Positions 9,801 to 23,700 are shown, counted from the stretch's first letter. The stretch is DNA of 64,000 nt from Legionella_C sp048541585 (GCF_048541585.1 NZ_CP183303.1:310001-374000); one strand, 5' to 3'. The notes: generated by a model not told the origin, from the letters alone. Numbers and translations: made by a program.

Positions 9801-10090
9801 AATTAAGCTCCACTGTTGTTAATAAAATAAACAGTGAGCTTATCGTAAGCACAAGCAAAGTGCAAATATTCAAAAATGGAGGCAAATTTCTCTATAGATT
9901 TAGTATATTAAGTAAATTATTTATTAACGAAATTAGCAGAGATATTTTTTTTGTTCAAATATTATGCAATTATTAGGAGCTGTGTTATAATAAAATTCGC
10001 TCAAAAAGCATAAGCAAAATTCAGCTTGGTAAATTGTTTTCTGCTCTTCAAAATAAATCGAAAATATTTGAGAAAAAAGGAAAAAAGTAT
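9801..10090. other. Intergenic region upstream of the rrn promoter
   Basis: AT-rich gap between the divergent DM9 gene and the rrn operon. I see no supported gene; a short minus-strand open frame at 9933-10178 has no homology I recognise and overlaps the rrn promoter. The last 60 bases hold several A-tracts directly upstream of the -35 box and could act as an UP element for RNA polymerase alpha subunits. Confidence 0.5.
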
Positions 10091-10118
10091 TTGACAAGGA
10101 AGCTGAGATGAGTAGAAT
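10091..10118 (+). promoter_or_regulatory. rrn operon promoter (TTGACA, 16-bp spacer, TAGAAT)
   Basis: Perfect -35 TTGACA at 10091-10096 and TAGAAT at 10113-10118, followed by a GC-containing discriminator (ACGCATCACGCC). A-tracts lie just upstream. Position about 120 bases before the 16S gene fits an rRNA promoter. The G/C-rich discriminator is the usual mark of ppGpp/DksA-type stringent control, which I infer. Confidence 0.75.
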
Positions 10119-10159
10119 ACGCATCACGCCTTCGGGGCAGAGTTCATTAAGAAGCGAAG

Positions 10160-10177
10160 AAACAAACTGTGTGGGCA
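10160..10177 (+). other. 5' arm of the pre-16S processing stem
   Basis: The 18 bases at 10160-10177 are perfectly complementary to 11807-11824, which lie just after the 16S gene. In the transcript these pair to enclose 16S rRNA and form the double-stranded site normally cut by RNase III. A small 6-bp hairpin (10175-10189) overlaps the edge of this arm. Confidence 0.85.
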
Positions 10178-10237
10178 TCTTTGAGATGCTTTGAGAGATG
10201 AAAAAGATTAGTCAGATAAACTGACGCTAATGAGATT

Positions 10238-11782
<1,545 letters not shown>

Positions 11783-11847
11783 CTATAAAATCAAGCATCG
11801 ATAAGGTGCCCACACAGTTTGTTTCGGAATGACCTTGAAGGGGACAT

Positions 11848-11923
11848 GGGGTTGTAGCTCAGCTGGGAGAGCACCTGCCTTGCACGCAGGGGGTCGGGAG
11901 TTCGAACCTCCCCAGCTCCACCA
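11848..11923 (+). tRNA. tRNA-Ala (anticodon TGC)
   Basis: A 76-base cloverleaf with encoded CCA lies in the 16S-23S spacer. The acceptor GGGGTTG pairs with CAGCTCC (one G-U), the D-loop is AGCTCAGCTGGGAGAGC, the anticodon loop is CTTGCAC and the T-arm contains GTTCGAA. A tRNA-Ala in this spacer is usual for gammaproteobacterial rrn operons; no tRNA-Ile accompanies it. Confidence 0.97.
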
Positions 11924-12006
11924 GGATTGACAAGATAAAAGGCTATTTGCTAGCGGCACTAGGGTGTGGGTTAAGTAAGTGGTTTTTTATCTGGTTTAAA
12001 CCAGAC

Positions 12007-12023
12007 GTTCATTAACAATTAGG
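12007..12023 (+). promoter_or_regulatory. boxA-like antitermination site in the 16S-23S spacer
   Basis: GTTCATTAACAATTAGG resembles the rrn boxA core (TGTTCTTTAACA-like) that binds NusB/S10 and keeps polymerase from terminating in untranslated rRNA. Its place between tRNA-Ala and 23S is right, but the match is only partial. Confidence 0.4.
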
Positions 12024-12150
12024 TAAAGATTAACAAATAAAGATGATTGAAATTATCTGACGGGTAACTGTTGGATGAGAGTAGATTGTCGCGAGGTAAC
12101 ACAAGCGAACTTTAGTGTGATATGTAATGACTTTAATCGTTTAACGGTGA

Positions 12151-12162
12151 TTGAGGTTATAT

Positions 12163-12170
<8 letters not shown>
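12151..12170 (+). other. 5' arm of the pre-23S processing stem
   Basis: The 20 bases at 12151-12170 pair perfectly with 15052-15071 on the other side of 23S. The stem includes the first and last bases of mature 23S rRNA and forms the expected RNase III substrate. Confidence 0.85.
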
Positions 12171-15061
<2,891 letters not shown>

Positions 15062-15156
15062 ATAACCTCAAGCGCTGTGACGTGTGGAAGGTTATAAGGC
15101 ACCTAAACGCGTGTGTGACGTTAATCTTTACCGGCTTTTTTTAAAGCCAACCGGTT

Positions 15157-15275
15157 TTCCTGGCGACTATAGCAATTTGGAACCACCTGATTCCATCCCG
15201 AACTCAGCAGTGAAACAGATTCGCGCCGATGATAGTGTGGGGTTTCCCCATGTGAAAGTAGGTCATCGCCAGGGT
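15157..15275 (+). rRNA. rrf: 5S ribosomal RNA
   Basis: About 119 bases, from TCCTGGCGACTATAGC to GTCATCGCCAGGG; the two ends pair as helix I. The inner sequences CCATCCCGAACTCAG and GATAGTGTGGGGTTTCCCCA are the conserved 5S loops. A small precursor hairpin (GGCTTT/AAAGCC inside ACCGG/CCGGT) lies just before it at about 15130-15155. Confidence 0.95.
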
Positions 15276-15335
15276 TTTATTTAGTTGTAATTACAGAAAT
15301 TATAGTTATAATGTGAACTCTGTAATAAGAAATAT

Positions 15336-15411
<76 letters not shown>

Positions 15412-15424
15412 TTTAATGTAGTGT

Positions 15425-15453
15425 AAGCGTGCTTTAGTATGCACGCTTTTTTT
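15425..15453 (+). terminator. Intrinsic terminator after tRNA-Thr(TGT)
   Basis: The 8-bp stem AAGCGTGC/GCACGCTT with an 8-base loop is followed by a run of T. It would end the rrn-tRNA-Thr transcript before the tRNA-Tyr group. Confidence 0.85.
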
Positions 15454-15585
15454 ATGGTTATTGTCTTAGCATTGAAATTACTTCAAAAAGCAATTCCATT
15501 ATGAGAACACTGTAGAATTTTAAAGGCAGTCGGTGCTCAAACCACAGCTGTTTTTTAGTTTAAGCTAGTCCTCAAGATATCGTAC

Positions 15586-15614
15586 TTGACAATAGTCTTT
15601 TCGTGAAAGAAAAT
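15586..15614 (+). promoter_or_regulatory. Probable promoter for the tRNA-Tyr-Gly-Thr-tuf group
   Basis: A perfect TTGACA at 15586-15591 lies 17 bases before GAAAAT, a poor -10. It sits between the preceding terminator and tRNA-Tyr, where a new promoter is needed. The -10 is the weak point. Confidence 0.5.
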
Positions 15615-15626
15615 GGCGTTCATTCT

Positions 15627-15711
<85 letters not shown>

Positions 15712-15733
15712 GTTACGCAGAAGTAATAGACAA

Positions 15734-15807
15734 GCGGGTGTAGTTCAATGGTAGAACTTCAGCCTTCCAAGCTGATAGCGTGGGTTCGATTCCCATCACC
15801 CGCTCCA
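15734..15807 (+). tRNA. tRNA-Gly (anticodon TCC)
   Basis: 74 bases with encoded CCA. The acceptor GCGGGTG pairs with CACCCGC, and the anticodon loop is CTTCCAA. It reads GGA/GGG codons. Confidence 0.96.
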
Positions 15808-15850
15808 AATGTGTTGTCAAAAGCTTCAAAACCCGGTCTGATGCTTGAAA

Positions 15851-15926
<76 letters not shown>

Positions 15927-15958
15927 TAATTATGAACTTTCTAAGGGGAGATTTTCCA

Positions 15959-17149
15959 ATGGCGAAGGAAAAGTTTGAGCGAAAAAAGCCACACGTGAAT
16001 GTGGGTACAATCGGTCACGTAGATCATGGTAAAACGACCTTGACTGCAGCAATCACAACCATCATGGCTAAGAAATTCGGTGGCACAGCGAAAGCTTATG
16101 ACCAAATTGATGCAGCGCCAGAAGAGCGTGAGCGTGGTATTACGATATCAACAGCACACGTTGAATATGAATCAGCAAATCGCCACTATGCCCATGTTGA
16201 CTGCCCAGGCCATGCTGACTATGTTAAGAATATGATTACCGGTGCAGCTCAGATGGACGGTGCTATATTAGTGGTTTCAGCTGCTGATGGCCCAATGCCG
16301 CAAACTCGTGAGCATATTCTTTTATCTCGCCAAGTCGGTGTACCTTATATTGTTGTGTTCTTAAACAAAGCGGACATGGTTGATGACGCTGAGCTTTTAG
16401 AATTAGTTGAGATGGAAGTCCGTGACTTATTAAGCAGTTATGAGTTTCCTGGCGATGATATTCCAATTGTAGTTGGTTCTGCCTTAAAAGCGCTAGAAGG
16501 TGATAGCAGTGATATTGGTGTTCCTGCTATTGAGAAGCTGGTTGATACGATGGACTCTTATATTCCTGAGCCTGTTCGTAATATTGATAAGAGCTTCTTA
16601 TTACCTATCGAAGACGTGTTCTCTATTTCTGGACGTGGTACAGTGGTTACCGGTCGTATCGAAAGCGGCATTATTAAAGTCGGTGAAGAAGTTGAAATCG
16701 TAGGTATCCGTGATACACAGAAAACAACGTGTACGGGTGTGGAGATGTTCCGTAAGTTACTAGACGAAGGTCGTGCAGGCGATAACGTCGGTATCTTATT
16801 ACGCGGTACAAAGCGTGATGAGGTTGAACGTGGCCAAGTATTAGCAAAACCAGGTTCTATCAAGCCGCATACCAAGTTCGAAGCTGAAGTCTACGTGTTA
16901 TCTAAAGATGAAGGTGGTCGTCATACCCCATTCTTCAATGGTTACCGTCCTCAGTTTTATTTCAGAACCACTGACGTTACCGGCTCTTGTGACCTACCCG
17001 AAGGTATCGAAATGGTTATGCCAGGTGACAACGTTCAATTGACTGTGCACTTGCACTCCCCAATTGCAATGGATGAAGGTTTACGTTTTGCAATTCGTGA
17101 AGGTGGCCGTACCGTAGGTGCTGGCGTCGTTGCAAAAATTATTGAGTAA
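15959..17149 (+). CDS. tuf: Elongation factor Tu, copy 1
   Basis: 396 residues from ATG 15959, preceded by AAGGGGAG. EF-Tu carries aminoacyl-tRNA to the ribosome as a GTP complex. G-domain motifs are complete: P-loop 'GHVDHGKT', switch I around 'RGITI', 'DCPGHADYV', 'NKADMVDD' and 'GSALKALEG'; domains 2 and 3 follow. From the A before the start codon to the last sense codon it appears identical to copy 2 at 32334, while stop codons differ (TAA here, TGA there). This is what recent gene conversion leaves. It lies in the tRNA-tuf-secE transcript, the tufB position. Confidence 0.98.
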   Translation: MAKEKFERKKPHVNVGTIGHVDHGKTTLTAAITTIMAKKFGGTAKAYDQIDAAPEERERGITISTAHVEYESANRHYAHVDCPGHADYVKNMITGAAQMDGAILVVSAADGPMPQTREHILLSRQVGVPYIVVFLNKADMVDDAELLELVEMEVRDLLSSYEFPGDDIPIVVGSALKALEGDSSDIGVPAIEKLVDTMDSYIPEPVRNIDKSFLLPIEDVFSISGRGTVVTGRIESGIIKVGEEVEIVGIRDTQKTTCTGVEMFRKLLDEGRAGDNVGILLRGTKRDEVERGQVLAKPGSIKPHTKFEAEVYVLSKDEGGRHTPFFNGYRPQFYFRTTDVTGSCDLPEGIEMVMPGDNVQLTVHLHSPIAMDEGLRFAIREGGRTVGAGVVAKIIE

Positions 17150-17157
17150 TATGCAAT

Positions 17158-17185
17158 GAATGTGAGATAATTGCATCTCACATTC
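17158..17185 (+). other. Strong hairpin between tuf and tRNA-Trp
   Basis: An 11-bp perfect stem (GAATGTGAGAT/ATCTCACATTC) around a 6-base loop. No T-run follows, so it is probably not a full terminator. It may protect the tuf 3' end or mark the tRNA-Trp processing site. Confidence 0.6.
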
Positions 17186-17202
17186 AACCGTGTTGTTAAG
17201 TT

Positions 17203-17278
17203 AGGCCAGTAGCTCAATTGGCAGAGCGGCGGTCTCCAAAACCGCAGGTTGGGGGTTCGATTCCCTCCTGGCCTGCCA
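17203..17278 (+). tRNA. tRNA-Trp (anticodon CCA)
   Basis: 76 bases with encoded CCA. The acceptor AGGCCAG pairs with CTGGCCT, and the anticodon loop is TCTCCAAAA-type with CCA at its centre. It lies 14 bases before secE, so the secE mRNA must be released by tRNA processing. Confidence 0.96.
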
Positions 17279-17292
17279 AAAACCATGAAACT

Positions 17293-17664
17293 ATGAAAAA
17301 TTCAGCAAATTCAAAAAGTAATTTTAAAGATATTGGTTTGTGGGCAGGAGTAGCAATAATAACTATTGCTGCATTTCTGTGTACTTATTATTTTGACTTT
17401 TCAGCACCTATCAAGGCTATTGTTTGGATTGTCTGGTTTGTATTAACGATACTTTTAGCCTATTTTACTACTATAGGCCAGCAAGTATTTGTATTTGCAA
17501 ATGAAGCGAAAATTGAACTACAAAAAGTAGTGTGGCCTACACGCCAAGAAACTATCCAAACCACCTCAATCGTTATGATTATGGTTGCAGTAACAGGATT
17601 TGTTCTTTGGGCGATTGATTCTGGTATGATGTGGGTAATTGCTAAAATAACTCATTTAGGTTGA
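17293..17664 (+). CDS. secE: Preprotein translocase subunit SecE
   Basis: 123 residues from ATG 17293; the frame is open further back through tRNA-Trp but that is not coding. SecE clamps SecY in the inner membrane. Three membrane segments are visible ('LWAGVAIITIAAFLCTYYF', 'IVWIVWFVLTILLAYF' and 'SIVMIMVAVTGFVLWAI'), as in the E. coli three-helix form, and the conserved cytoplasmic loop 'EAKIELQKVVWPTRQETIQT' precedes the last one. There is no obvious ribosome site. Only five bases separate its stop from the chosen nusG start. Confidence 0.95.
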   Translation: MKNSANSKSNFKDIGLWAGVAIITIAAFLCTYYFDFSAPIKAIVWIVWFVLTILLAYFTTIGQQVFVFANEAKIELQKVVWPTRQETIQTTSIVMIMVAVTGFVLWAIDSGMMWVIAKITHLG

Positions 17665-17669
17665 TAAAC

Positions 17670-18215
17670 GTGGACGAGCAGAAATCAAAACAGTGGTATG
17701 TAGTTCATGCCTACTCAGGTTACGAAAATTTTGTTATGCGTGAAATAAAGTCGCGTGCTGATCAATTTGAGATGCAAGATAAAATTGGTGAAGTTATCGT
17801 TCCTTCTGAAGAAGTAGTTGAAATGCGAGCTGGCCAAAAACGTAAAAGTACTCGCAAATTTTATCCTGGTTATGTGTTAGTTAATATGATAATGGATGAT
17901 AAAACTTGGCACATGATTCGTAAAATACCTCGCGTTCTAGGCTTTATTGGCGGTACAGGTCAAACGCCAACTCCTATATCAGAAAAAGAAGCAAATGCTA
18001 TACTTCAACGTATAGAAGAAGGGGTTACAAAACCAAGACCTAAGATCCTATTTGAGCCTGGCGAAGTTATTCGTGTTAAAGAAGGACCTTTTGTTGACTT
18101 TAATGGTGTTGTTGAAGAGGTTAATTATGAGAAAAATAGATTGCGTGTTGCTGTTCTCATTTTTGGTCGCTCCACTCCAGTAGAATTAGAGTTCAGCCAA
18201 GTAGAAAAAACTTAA
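17670..18215 (+). CDS. nusG: Transcription elongation/antitermination factor NusG
   Basis: 181 residues from GTG 17670, the same length as E. coli NusG; a TTG at 17661 overlapping the secE stop is an alternative. The N-terminal NGN domain ('WYVVHAYSGYENFVMREI', 'FYPGYVLVNMIMDD', 'VLGFIGG') binds the polymerase clamp; the C-terminal KOW domain ('FEPGEVIRVKEGPFVDFNG') contacts S10 or Rho. It therefore couples RNA polymerase to the ribosome or to termination. secE-nusG is a conserved pair just upstream of rplK. Confidence 0.96.
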   Translation: MDEQKSKQWYVVHAYSGYENFVMREIKSRADQFEMQDKIGEVIVPSEEVVEMRAGQKRKSTRKFYPGYVLVNMIMDDKTWHMIRKIPRVLGFIGGTGQTPTPISEKEANAILQRIEEGVTKPRPKILFEPGEVIRVKEGPFVDFNGVVEEVNYEKNRLRVAVLIFGRSTPVELEFSQVEKT

Positions 18216-18281
18216 TCCAATTTCTTAATTTCCTAAATTTACATTTAAATTTTATTTATCCATTTAAATAATTTAATTTAT

Positions 18282-18311
18282 TTGGATGGATTTAATAAAT
18301 ACTGCTATAAT
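18282..18311 (+). promoter_or_regulatory. Probable promoter of rplKAJL-rpoBC
   Basis: TATAAT at 18306-18311 with TTGGAT 18 bases upstream, in an AT-rich stretch after nusG. The leader up to rplK contains a 7-bp hairpin (CTTATTA/TAATAAG, about 18347-18363) that could serve L1 autoregulation; that role is inferred. Confidence 0.55.
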
Positions 18312-18391
18312 ATTATGTTTTTTGTAATAGGGGAGCTTATTGAGCACTTATTAGTCTAATAAGCGTTATTTAACCCACTGAGGAGTCCTAA

Positions 18392-18826
18392 ATGGCTAAA
18401 AGAGTAGAAGCGTATGTAAAATTGCAGATTCCGGCTGGAAAAGCAAATCCAAGTCCACCTGTTGGCCCCGCTCTAGGTCAGCGTGGCGTAAATATTATGG
18501 AATTTTGTAAGGCTTTTAATGCTGCAACACAAAATTTAGAGCCTGGTTTACCTACACCTGTTGTAATTACGGTCTATAATGATAGAAGTTTCACCTTTGT
18601 AACTAAAACTCCACCTGCTTCAGTCTTAATCAAAAAAGCTGCTGGTATTCAAAGTGGTAGTGGTAATCCAAATACAAAGAAAGTTGGTAAAATTACGCGT
18701 GCCCAAGCAGAAGAAATTGCCAAGACTAAGGAACCTGATCTTACAGCAGCCTCTTTAGAAGCTGCAGTTCAATGTGTTATTGGAACCGCAAGGAGTATGG
18801 GCGTTGAAGTTGAAGGTGTGGAGTAA
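18392..18826 (+). CDS. rplK: 50S ribosomal protein L11
   Basis: 144 residues (E. coli 142). L11 binds 23S rRNA helices 43-44 at the GTPase centre and is needed for RelA stringent signalling. The N-terminal 'KLQIPAGKANPSPPVGPALG' is the thiostrepton-binding proline region; the C-terminal RNA-binding domain includes 'GSGNPNTKKVGKITRAQAEE' and ends 'ARSMGVEVEG'. ATG follows GAGGAG. First gene of the rplKAJL-rpoBC transcript, seven bases before rplA. Confidence 0.97.
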   Translation: MAKRVEAYVKLQIPAGKANPSPPVGPALGQRGVNIMEFCKAFNAATQNLEPGLPTPVVITVYNDRSFTFVTKTPPASVLIKKAAGIQSGSGNPNTKKVGKITRAQAEEIAKTKEPDLTAASLEAAVQCVIGTARSMGVEVEGVE

Positions 18827-18832
18827 TTTATT

Positions 18833-19528
18833 ATGGCTAAATTAAGCAAGAAACAGCAAAAGATACGTGAGAAAGTTAAAACGAATTATCTTTACCCTGC
18901 TACTGAAGCAATTGAAGTTTTAAAAGAATTTGCTACTTCTAAGTTTGAAGAAAGCGTTGACATTAGCGTTAACTTAGGTGTTGATCCACGTAAATCTGAT
19001 CAAGTCGTGCGTACATCTACTAATCTTCCTAAAGGAACAGGTAAAAAAGTCCGTGTAGCTGTGTTTGCCCAGGGCGATAATGCTACTAAAGCTAAAAATG
19101 CAGGTGCAGATATTGTAGGCTTTGAAGATTTAGCTGAGCAAATTAAAGCAGGCGATTTAGATTTTGATGTGGTTATTGCTACACCAGATGCAATGCGAAT
19201 AGTTGGGCAGTTAGGACAAATTTTAGGTCCACGAGGTTTGATGCCAAACCCTAAAGTGGGCACTGTAACCATGAATGTAGAAGCTGCGGTAACAGATGCT
19301 AAAGCAGGTCAAGTACGTTATCGTACCGATAAAAATGGTATAATACATTGTACAGTAGGTAAAGTTCGCTTTTCAGCAGATGATTTAATCGAAAATATTG
19401 CTGCTTTGATTGCTGATCTAAAAAAAGCAAAACCTGCATCATCAAAAGGTGTTTACCTTAAAAAAATTACACTTTCATCTACTATGGGCCCTGGATTACC
19501 TATTGATCTTGCATCAATACCTGTGTAA
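18833..19528 (+). CDS. rplA: 50S ribosomal protein L1
   Basis: 231 residues (E. coli 234). L1 forms the mobile stalk at the E site and in many bacteria represses its own operon by binding the rplK leader. Conserved parts: 'FEESVDISVNLGVDPRKSDQ', 'TVGKVRFSADDLIENI' and the RNA-binding 'GPRGLMPNPKVGTV'. The chain ends 'TMGPGLPIDLASIPV'. A 183-base leader separates it from rplJ. Confidence 0.97.
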   Translation: MAKLSKKQQKIREKVKTNYLYPATEAIEVLKEFATSKFEESVDISVNLGVDPRKSDQVVRTSTNLPKGTGKKVRVAVFAQGDNATKAKNAGADIVGFEDLAEQIKAGDLDFDVVIATPDAMRIVGQLGQILGPRGLMPNPKVGTVTMNVEAAVTDAKAGQVRYRTDKNGIIHCTVGKVRFSADDLIENIAALIADLKKAKPASSKGVYLKKITLSSTMGPGLPIDLASIPV

Positions 19529-19711
19529 TATACAACGCCCTTAAATCCGCTTTCACGGCATAGACATGGTTCGATGCCGTCGAAGACCGCAGGTGCTATA
19601 TAATTAGCTTAATTTCCTGCGCAGACGGTGAACCGGCTTCGGTATTTACCTTAGACGGCCACCATAACTGTCAAATCATTTTTGATTTGAACAACTAAGG
19701 AGGTCATTAAC
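19529..19711 (+). promoter_or_regulatory. Ribosomal protein L10 leader (rplJ leader RNA)
   Basis: A 183-base non-coding leader between rplA and rplJ with several hairpins: ACGGCAT/ATGCCGT (19555-19561 with 19574-19580), GCAGG/CCTGC enclosing an AT-rich loop to 19620, then CAGACGGTGAACCGG before the rplJ ribosome site AAGGAGG. Position and the repeated G-A/C-G rich elements fit the known L10 leader, where the L10-L12 complex binds and represses rplJL translation. I identify it by place and general structure, not by a covariance search. Confidence 0.7.
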
Positions 19712-20242
19712 GTGACGATAACTTTAGCTGCAAAAAAAGCCGTTGTTGAAGAAGTAACTGATGTTGCTTCTAAAGCTGTTTCGGCTGTAGTTGCTGATTA
19801 TCGCGGTTTGACTGTGAATCAAATGACTCAATTACGAAGTGAAGCTCGAAAGTCAGGCGTTTATCTGCGAGTTGTTCGCAATACACTTACTCGCCGCGCT
19901 TTTGAAAACACTCAGTTTGCTTGCTTAAGCGATAAATTGGTTGGTCCTTTATTTATAGCGTTATCGCTAGAGGCCCCCAGTGACGCGGCACGCTTGCTGA
20001 AGGACTTTGTAAAAACATTTGAAAAGCTTGAAATCAAAGCATTATCTGTAGGTGGACAAGTTTACGAACCAAGCCAATTAGAGGCTGTCGCAAGCTTACC
20101 TACACGTGATGAAGCATTAGCTAAACTGATGTATGTGATGAAAGCACCAGTAGAGAAATTTGTTCGTACGCTTGCAGAACCTCATGCCAAATTGGTAAGA
20201 ACAATTGCTGCAATTAAAGAGCAAAAAGAACAAACTGCATAA
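19712..20242 (+). CDS. rplJ: 50S ribosomal protein L10
   Basis: 176 residues (E. coli 165), starting at GTG behind a strong AAGGAGG. L10 anchors the L7/L12 dimers to the stalk base and, with them, represses its own leader. The N-terminal RNA-binding domain 'VVADYRGLTVNQMTQLRSEA' and 'YLRVVRNTLTRRAFE' is standard; the C-terminal helix that binds L12 ends 'AIKEQKEQTA'. A 31-base gap leads to rplL. Confidence 0.96.
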   Translation: MTITLAAKKAVVEEVTDVASKAVSAVVADYRGLTVNQMTQLRSEARKSGVYLRVVRNTLTRRAFENTQFACLSDKLVGPLFIALSLEAPSDAARLLKDFVKTFEKLEIKALSVGGQVYEPSQLEAVASLPTRDEALAKLMYVMKAPVEKFVRTLAEPHAKLVRTIAAIKEQKEQTA

Positions 20243-20273
20243 TCTAATATAATTTTTTAATTAGGAGCTAGAA

Positions 20274-20651
20274 ATGGCTGTTTCAAAAAATGAGATTTTA
20301 GACACAATCTCTAATATGACTGTTATGGAAGTGGTAGAACTTATCGAAGCTATGGAAGAAAAATTTAATGTTTCTGCAGCCGCTGCAGCTGTTGCTGTTG
20401 CTGGTCCTGCTGCTTCTACCGCTGCTGCCGCAGAAGAAAAAACTGAATTTAACGTTGTTATGACAAGCTTTGGTTCTAACAAAGTAGGTGTCATCAAAGT
20501 TATTCGTACGATTACAGGTCTTGGCTTAAAAGAAGCTAAAGACTTAGTAGAAGGTGCTCCATCTGCTGTTAAAGAAGGAGTATCAAAAGAAGAAGCGGCT
20601 GATATCAAAAAACAACTCGAAGAAGCTGGCGCTACTGTCGAAGTTAAGTAA
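20274..20651 (+). CDS. rplL: 50S ribosomal protein L7/L12
   Basis: 125 residues. L7/L12 forms the flexible stalk that recruits and stimulates translation GTPases. N-terminal dimer domain ('ILDTISNMTVMEVVELIEAM'), an Ala-rich hinge (residues about 38-58), and the C-terminal factor-binding domain ('KVGVIKVIRTITGLGLKEAK', 'GATVEVK'). The ribosome site AGGAG is well placed. A hairpin follows before rpoB. Confidence 0.97.
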   Translation: MAVSKNEILDTISNMTVMEVVELIEAMEEKFNVSAAAAAVAVAGPAASTAAAAEEKTEFNVVMTSFGSNKVGVIKVIRTITGLGLKEAKDLVEGAPSAVKEGVSKEEAADIKKQLEEAGATVEVK

Positions 20652-20668
20652 TATTGTTATAATTTTTG

Positions 20669-20698
20669 TAACCCGGCCATGTTTACATGGCTGGGTTT
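20669..20698 (+). other. Attenuator-like hairpin between rplL and rpoB
   Basis: A stem of about 12 bp (AACCCGGCCATG with CATGGCTGGGTT, one G-U pair) and a TTTA loop, followed by only a short T-rich stretch. In E. coli this spacer holds an attenuator and RNase III site that lower rpoB expression relative to ribosomal proteins; the position is the same here. Confidence 0.6.
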
Positions 20699-20737
20699 AT
20701 GTGTTTGATATTATTGATAATTTACAGAGGAATCACC

Positions 20738-23700
20738 ATGGCCACTGCAGAAGCTAAATCTCAACACTATTCCCATGCTGAGCAAAAACGATTTCGCAAA
20801 AGCTTTGGTAGGCAGGCTGATAAAATGGCTATTCCCAACCTGCTTGATATTCAGCTAAAATCTTATGCCGATTTTCTAAGGGCTGATTCGAATTCGAATT
20901 TATACCAAAATACTGGCCTTCATGCAGCCTTTTTATCTGTTTTCCCTATACATAGTTTTTCAGGTAATGCCAGACTTGAATATGTAAGTTATAAGTTAGG
21001 TGAACCTGCTTTTGATGTACGTGAGTGTAAGTTACGTGGGTTAACTTATTCTGCACCACTACGAGTAAAAATTCGGCTTGTTGTCTTAGACAAAGATGCT
21101 CCAGGTGAGCCAAAGCCAATTAAAGATATACGTGAACAAGACGTATTTATGGGTGAGATTCCCCTAATGACAGACGTAGGTACTTTCGTTATTAATGGTA
21201 CCGAGCGCGTAGTCGTTTCACAATTACATCGCTCTCCTGGTGTGATATTTGAGCATGATAGAGGTAAGACTCATTCATCAGGAAAGTTACTTTATTCTGC
21301 AAGGATTATTCCTTACCGTGGTTCATGGTTAGACTTTGAGTTTGATCCTAAAGATTGCGTTTTCGTCAGAATTGATCGTCGCCGTAAGTTACCAGTTACA
21401 ATTTTACTTCGATCTTTAGGCTATGAAGTCGAAGAAATACTGGCTGAATTTTTCGAAACTACAGTCTGTACTTTAAGAAATGGTGAGTTTCATATTAATT
21501 TAATTCCTTCACGTTTACGGGGAGAAATTGCTTCTTTCAATATTTATATTCCAGATACTAATGAATTAATTGTTGAGCAAGGCCGTCGTATTACAGCTCG
21601 CCATATTAGATTAATGGAAAAAAGTAATATGCAAGATCTAGTTGTCCCTCGGGATTATCTAGTAGGCAAAGTACTCGCAAAACATATTGTTAATACTGAG
21701 ACAGGAGAAGTGTTAGCACAAGCTAACGATGAGGTAAGTATTGAGTTGCTTGATCAATTAGCTGAACAAGGAATTTTAAATTTCGATTTAATTTATACCA
21801 ATGATCTTGATCATGGTTCTTATATATCAGATACGCTTAAAATTGATCCTACAACTAATCAGCTAGAAGCCTTAGTTGAAATTTATAGAATGATGCGTCC
21901 CGGTGAGCCGCCTACTAAAGAAGCAGCTGAAGCATTATTTAAGAATTTATTTTTTGCTGAAGACCGTTATGATCTTTCAGCGGTTGGTCGGATGAAGTTT
22001 AATCGTCGCGTTGGACGCAAAGAAGATACAGGCCCAGGTACTCTTACAAAAGAAGATATCTTGGCTGTTATTAAGACACTGATTGATATTCGTAATGGTA
22101 TCGGTATGGTAGATGATATTGATCATCTAGGTAATCGTCGCGTACGAAGTGTCGGTGAGATGGCTGAAAATCAATTCCGAGTTGGTTTAGTTCGTGTAGA
22201 GCGAGCTGTTAAAGAGCGCTTAAGCCTTGTGGAATCAGAGAATTTAATGCCGCAAGACTTAATTAATGCTAAACCTGTATCTGCGGCTATTAAAGAATTT
22301 TTTGGCTCAAGTCAGCTTTCACAGTTTATGGATCAGGTTAATCCACTATCAGGTGTAACACATAAGCGCCGTGTATCAGCATTAGGCCCAGGCGGCTTAA
22401 CTCGTGAACGCGCAGGCTTTGAAGTTCGTGACGTTCATACAACGCATTATGGTCGTGTATGTCCTATTGAAACACCTGAAGGACCTAATATTGGTTTGAT
22501 TAATTCTCTATCTGTTTACGCACGTACTAATGACTATGGTTTTATTGAAACCCCATGTCGTAAGGTCGTTGATGGCCGGGTTACCGATGAAATTGAATAT
22601 TTATCTGCTATCGAAGAAGTTGATCAATATATCGCCCAATCGACCGTTGCTGTAGATGAAAAAGGCAATATTATTGCTGATTTAGTTCCTTGCAGGCATC
22701 AGAATGAGTTTTCATTAACTACGCCTGATAAAATTAATTATATGGATGTTTCGCCAAAACAAATTGTGTCAGTAGCTGCTTCATTAATTCCTTTCCTTGA
22801 GCATGATGACGCAAACCGCGCATTAATGGGTTCTAACATGCAACGTCAAGCAGTCCCTACTTTACGTTCAGAAAAACCCTTGGTTGGAACAGGTATGGAG
22901 CGCACAGTAGCCTCTGACTCAGGGGTATCTGTTGTGGCTAAACGTGGTGGTATTATTGACTTAGTAGATGCTTCACGGATAGTAGTTCGGGTTAATGATG
23001 ATGAAACTAGCGCTGGCGAAACTGGCGTAGACATCTATAATTTAACTAAGTACTTCCGTTCCAATCAGGACACTTGTATTAATCAGCGTCCAATTGTGGC
23101 CAAAGGCGATCGTATTCGTCGAGGTGATGTACTAGCAGATGGCCCTTGTACTGATATGGGTGAATTAGCTTTAGGACAAAATCTGCTTGTAGCTTTTATG
23201 CCCTGGAATGGTTATAACTTTGAAGACTCTATATTAATTTCGGAAAGAATTGTTCAAGAGGAGCGTTTTACAACTATTCATATTGAAGAGCTAACTTGTA
23301 TAGCTCGCGATACTAAGCTAGGAACTGAAGAAATTACAGCTGATATTCCTAATGTGGGTGAATCTGCATTAGCGAGCCTTGATGAATCAGGCGTTGTTTA
23401 TATCGGTGCAGAAGTCAGTGCTGGCGACATTCTAGTTGGTAAAGTAACCCCGAAAGGTGAAACTCAACTTACCCCAGAAGAAAAATTATTACGAGCTATC
23501 TTTGGTGAGAAAGCGTCTGATGTAAAAGACTCTTCATTGCGTGTGCCTTCAGGAATGAATGGTACTGTAATTGATGTACAGGTATTTACACGTGATGGAC
23601 TTGAAAAAGATGAACGGGCGAAAAGTATCGAAGAAGAGCATCTAACTCGAGTACGAAAGGATTTAATTGATGAGCGACGTATTCGTGAAGAAGATATTTA

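Noticed and set aside
9933..10178. 81-residue open frame on the minus strand before 16S
   Set aside because: It covers the rrn promoter and the pre-16S stem, has low-complexity AT-rich sequence and no recognisable protein features.
17035..17286. 83-residue open frame opposite tuf and tRNA-Trp
   Set aside because: It is antisense to a protein gene and a tRNA gene; the text after tRNA-Trp is typical of spurious tRNA-antisense proteins.
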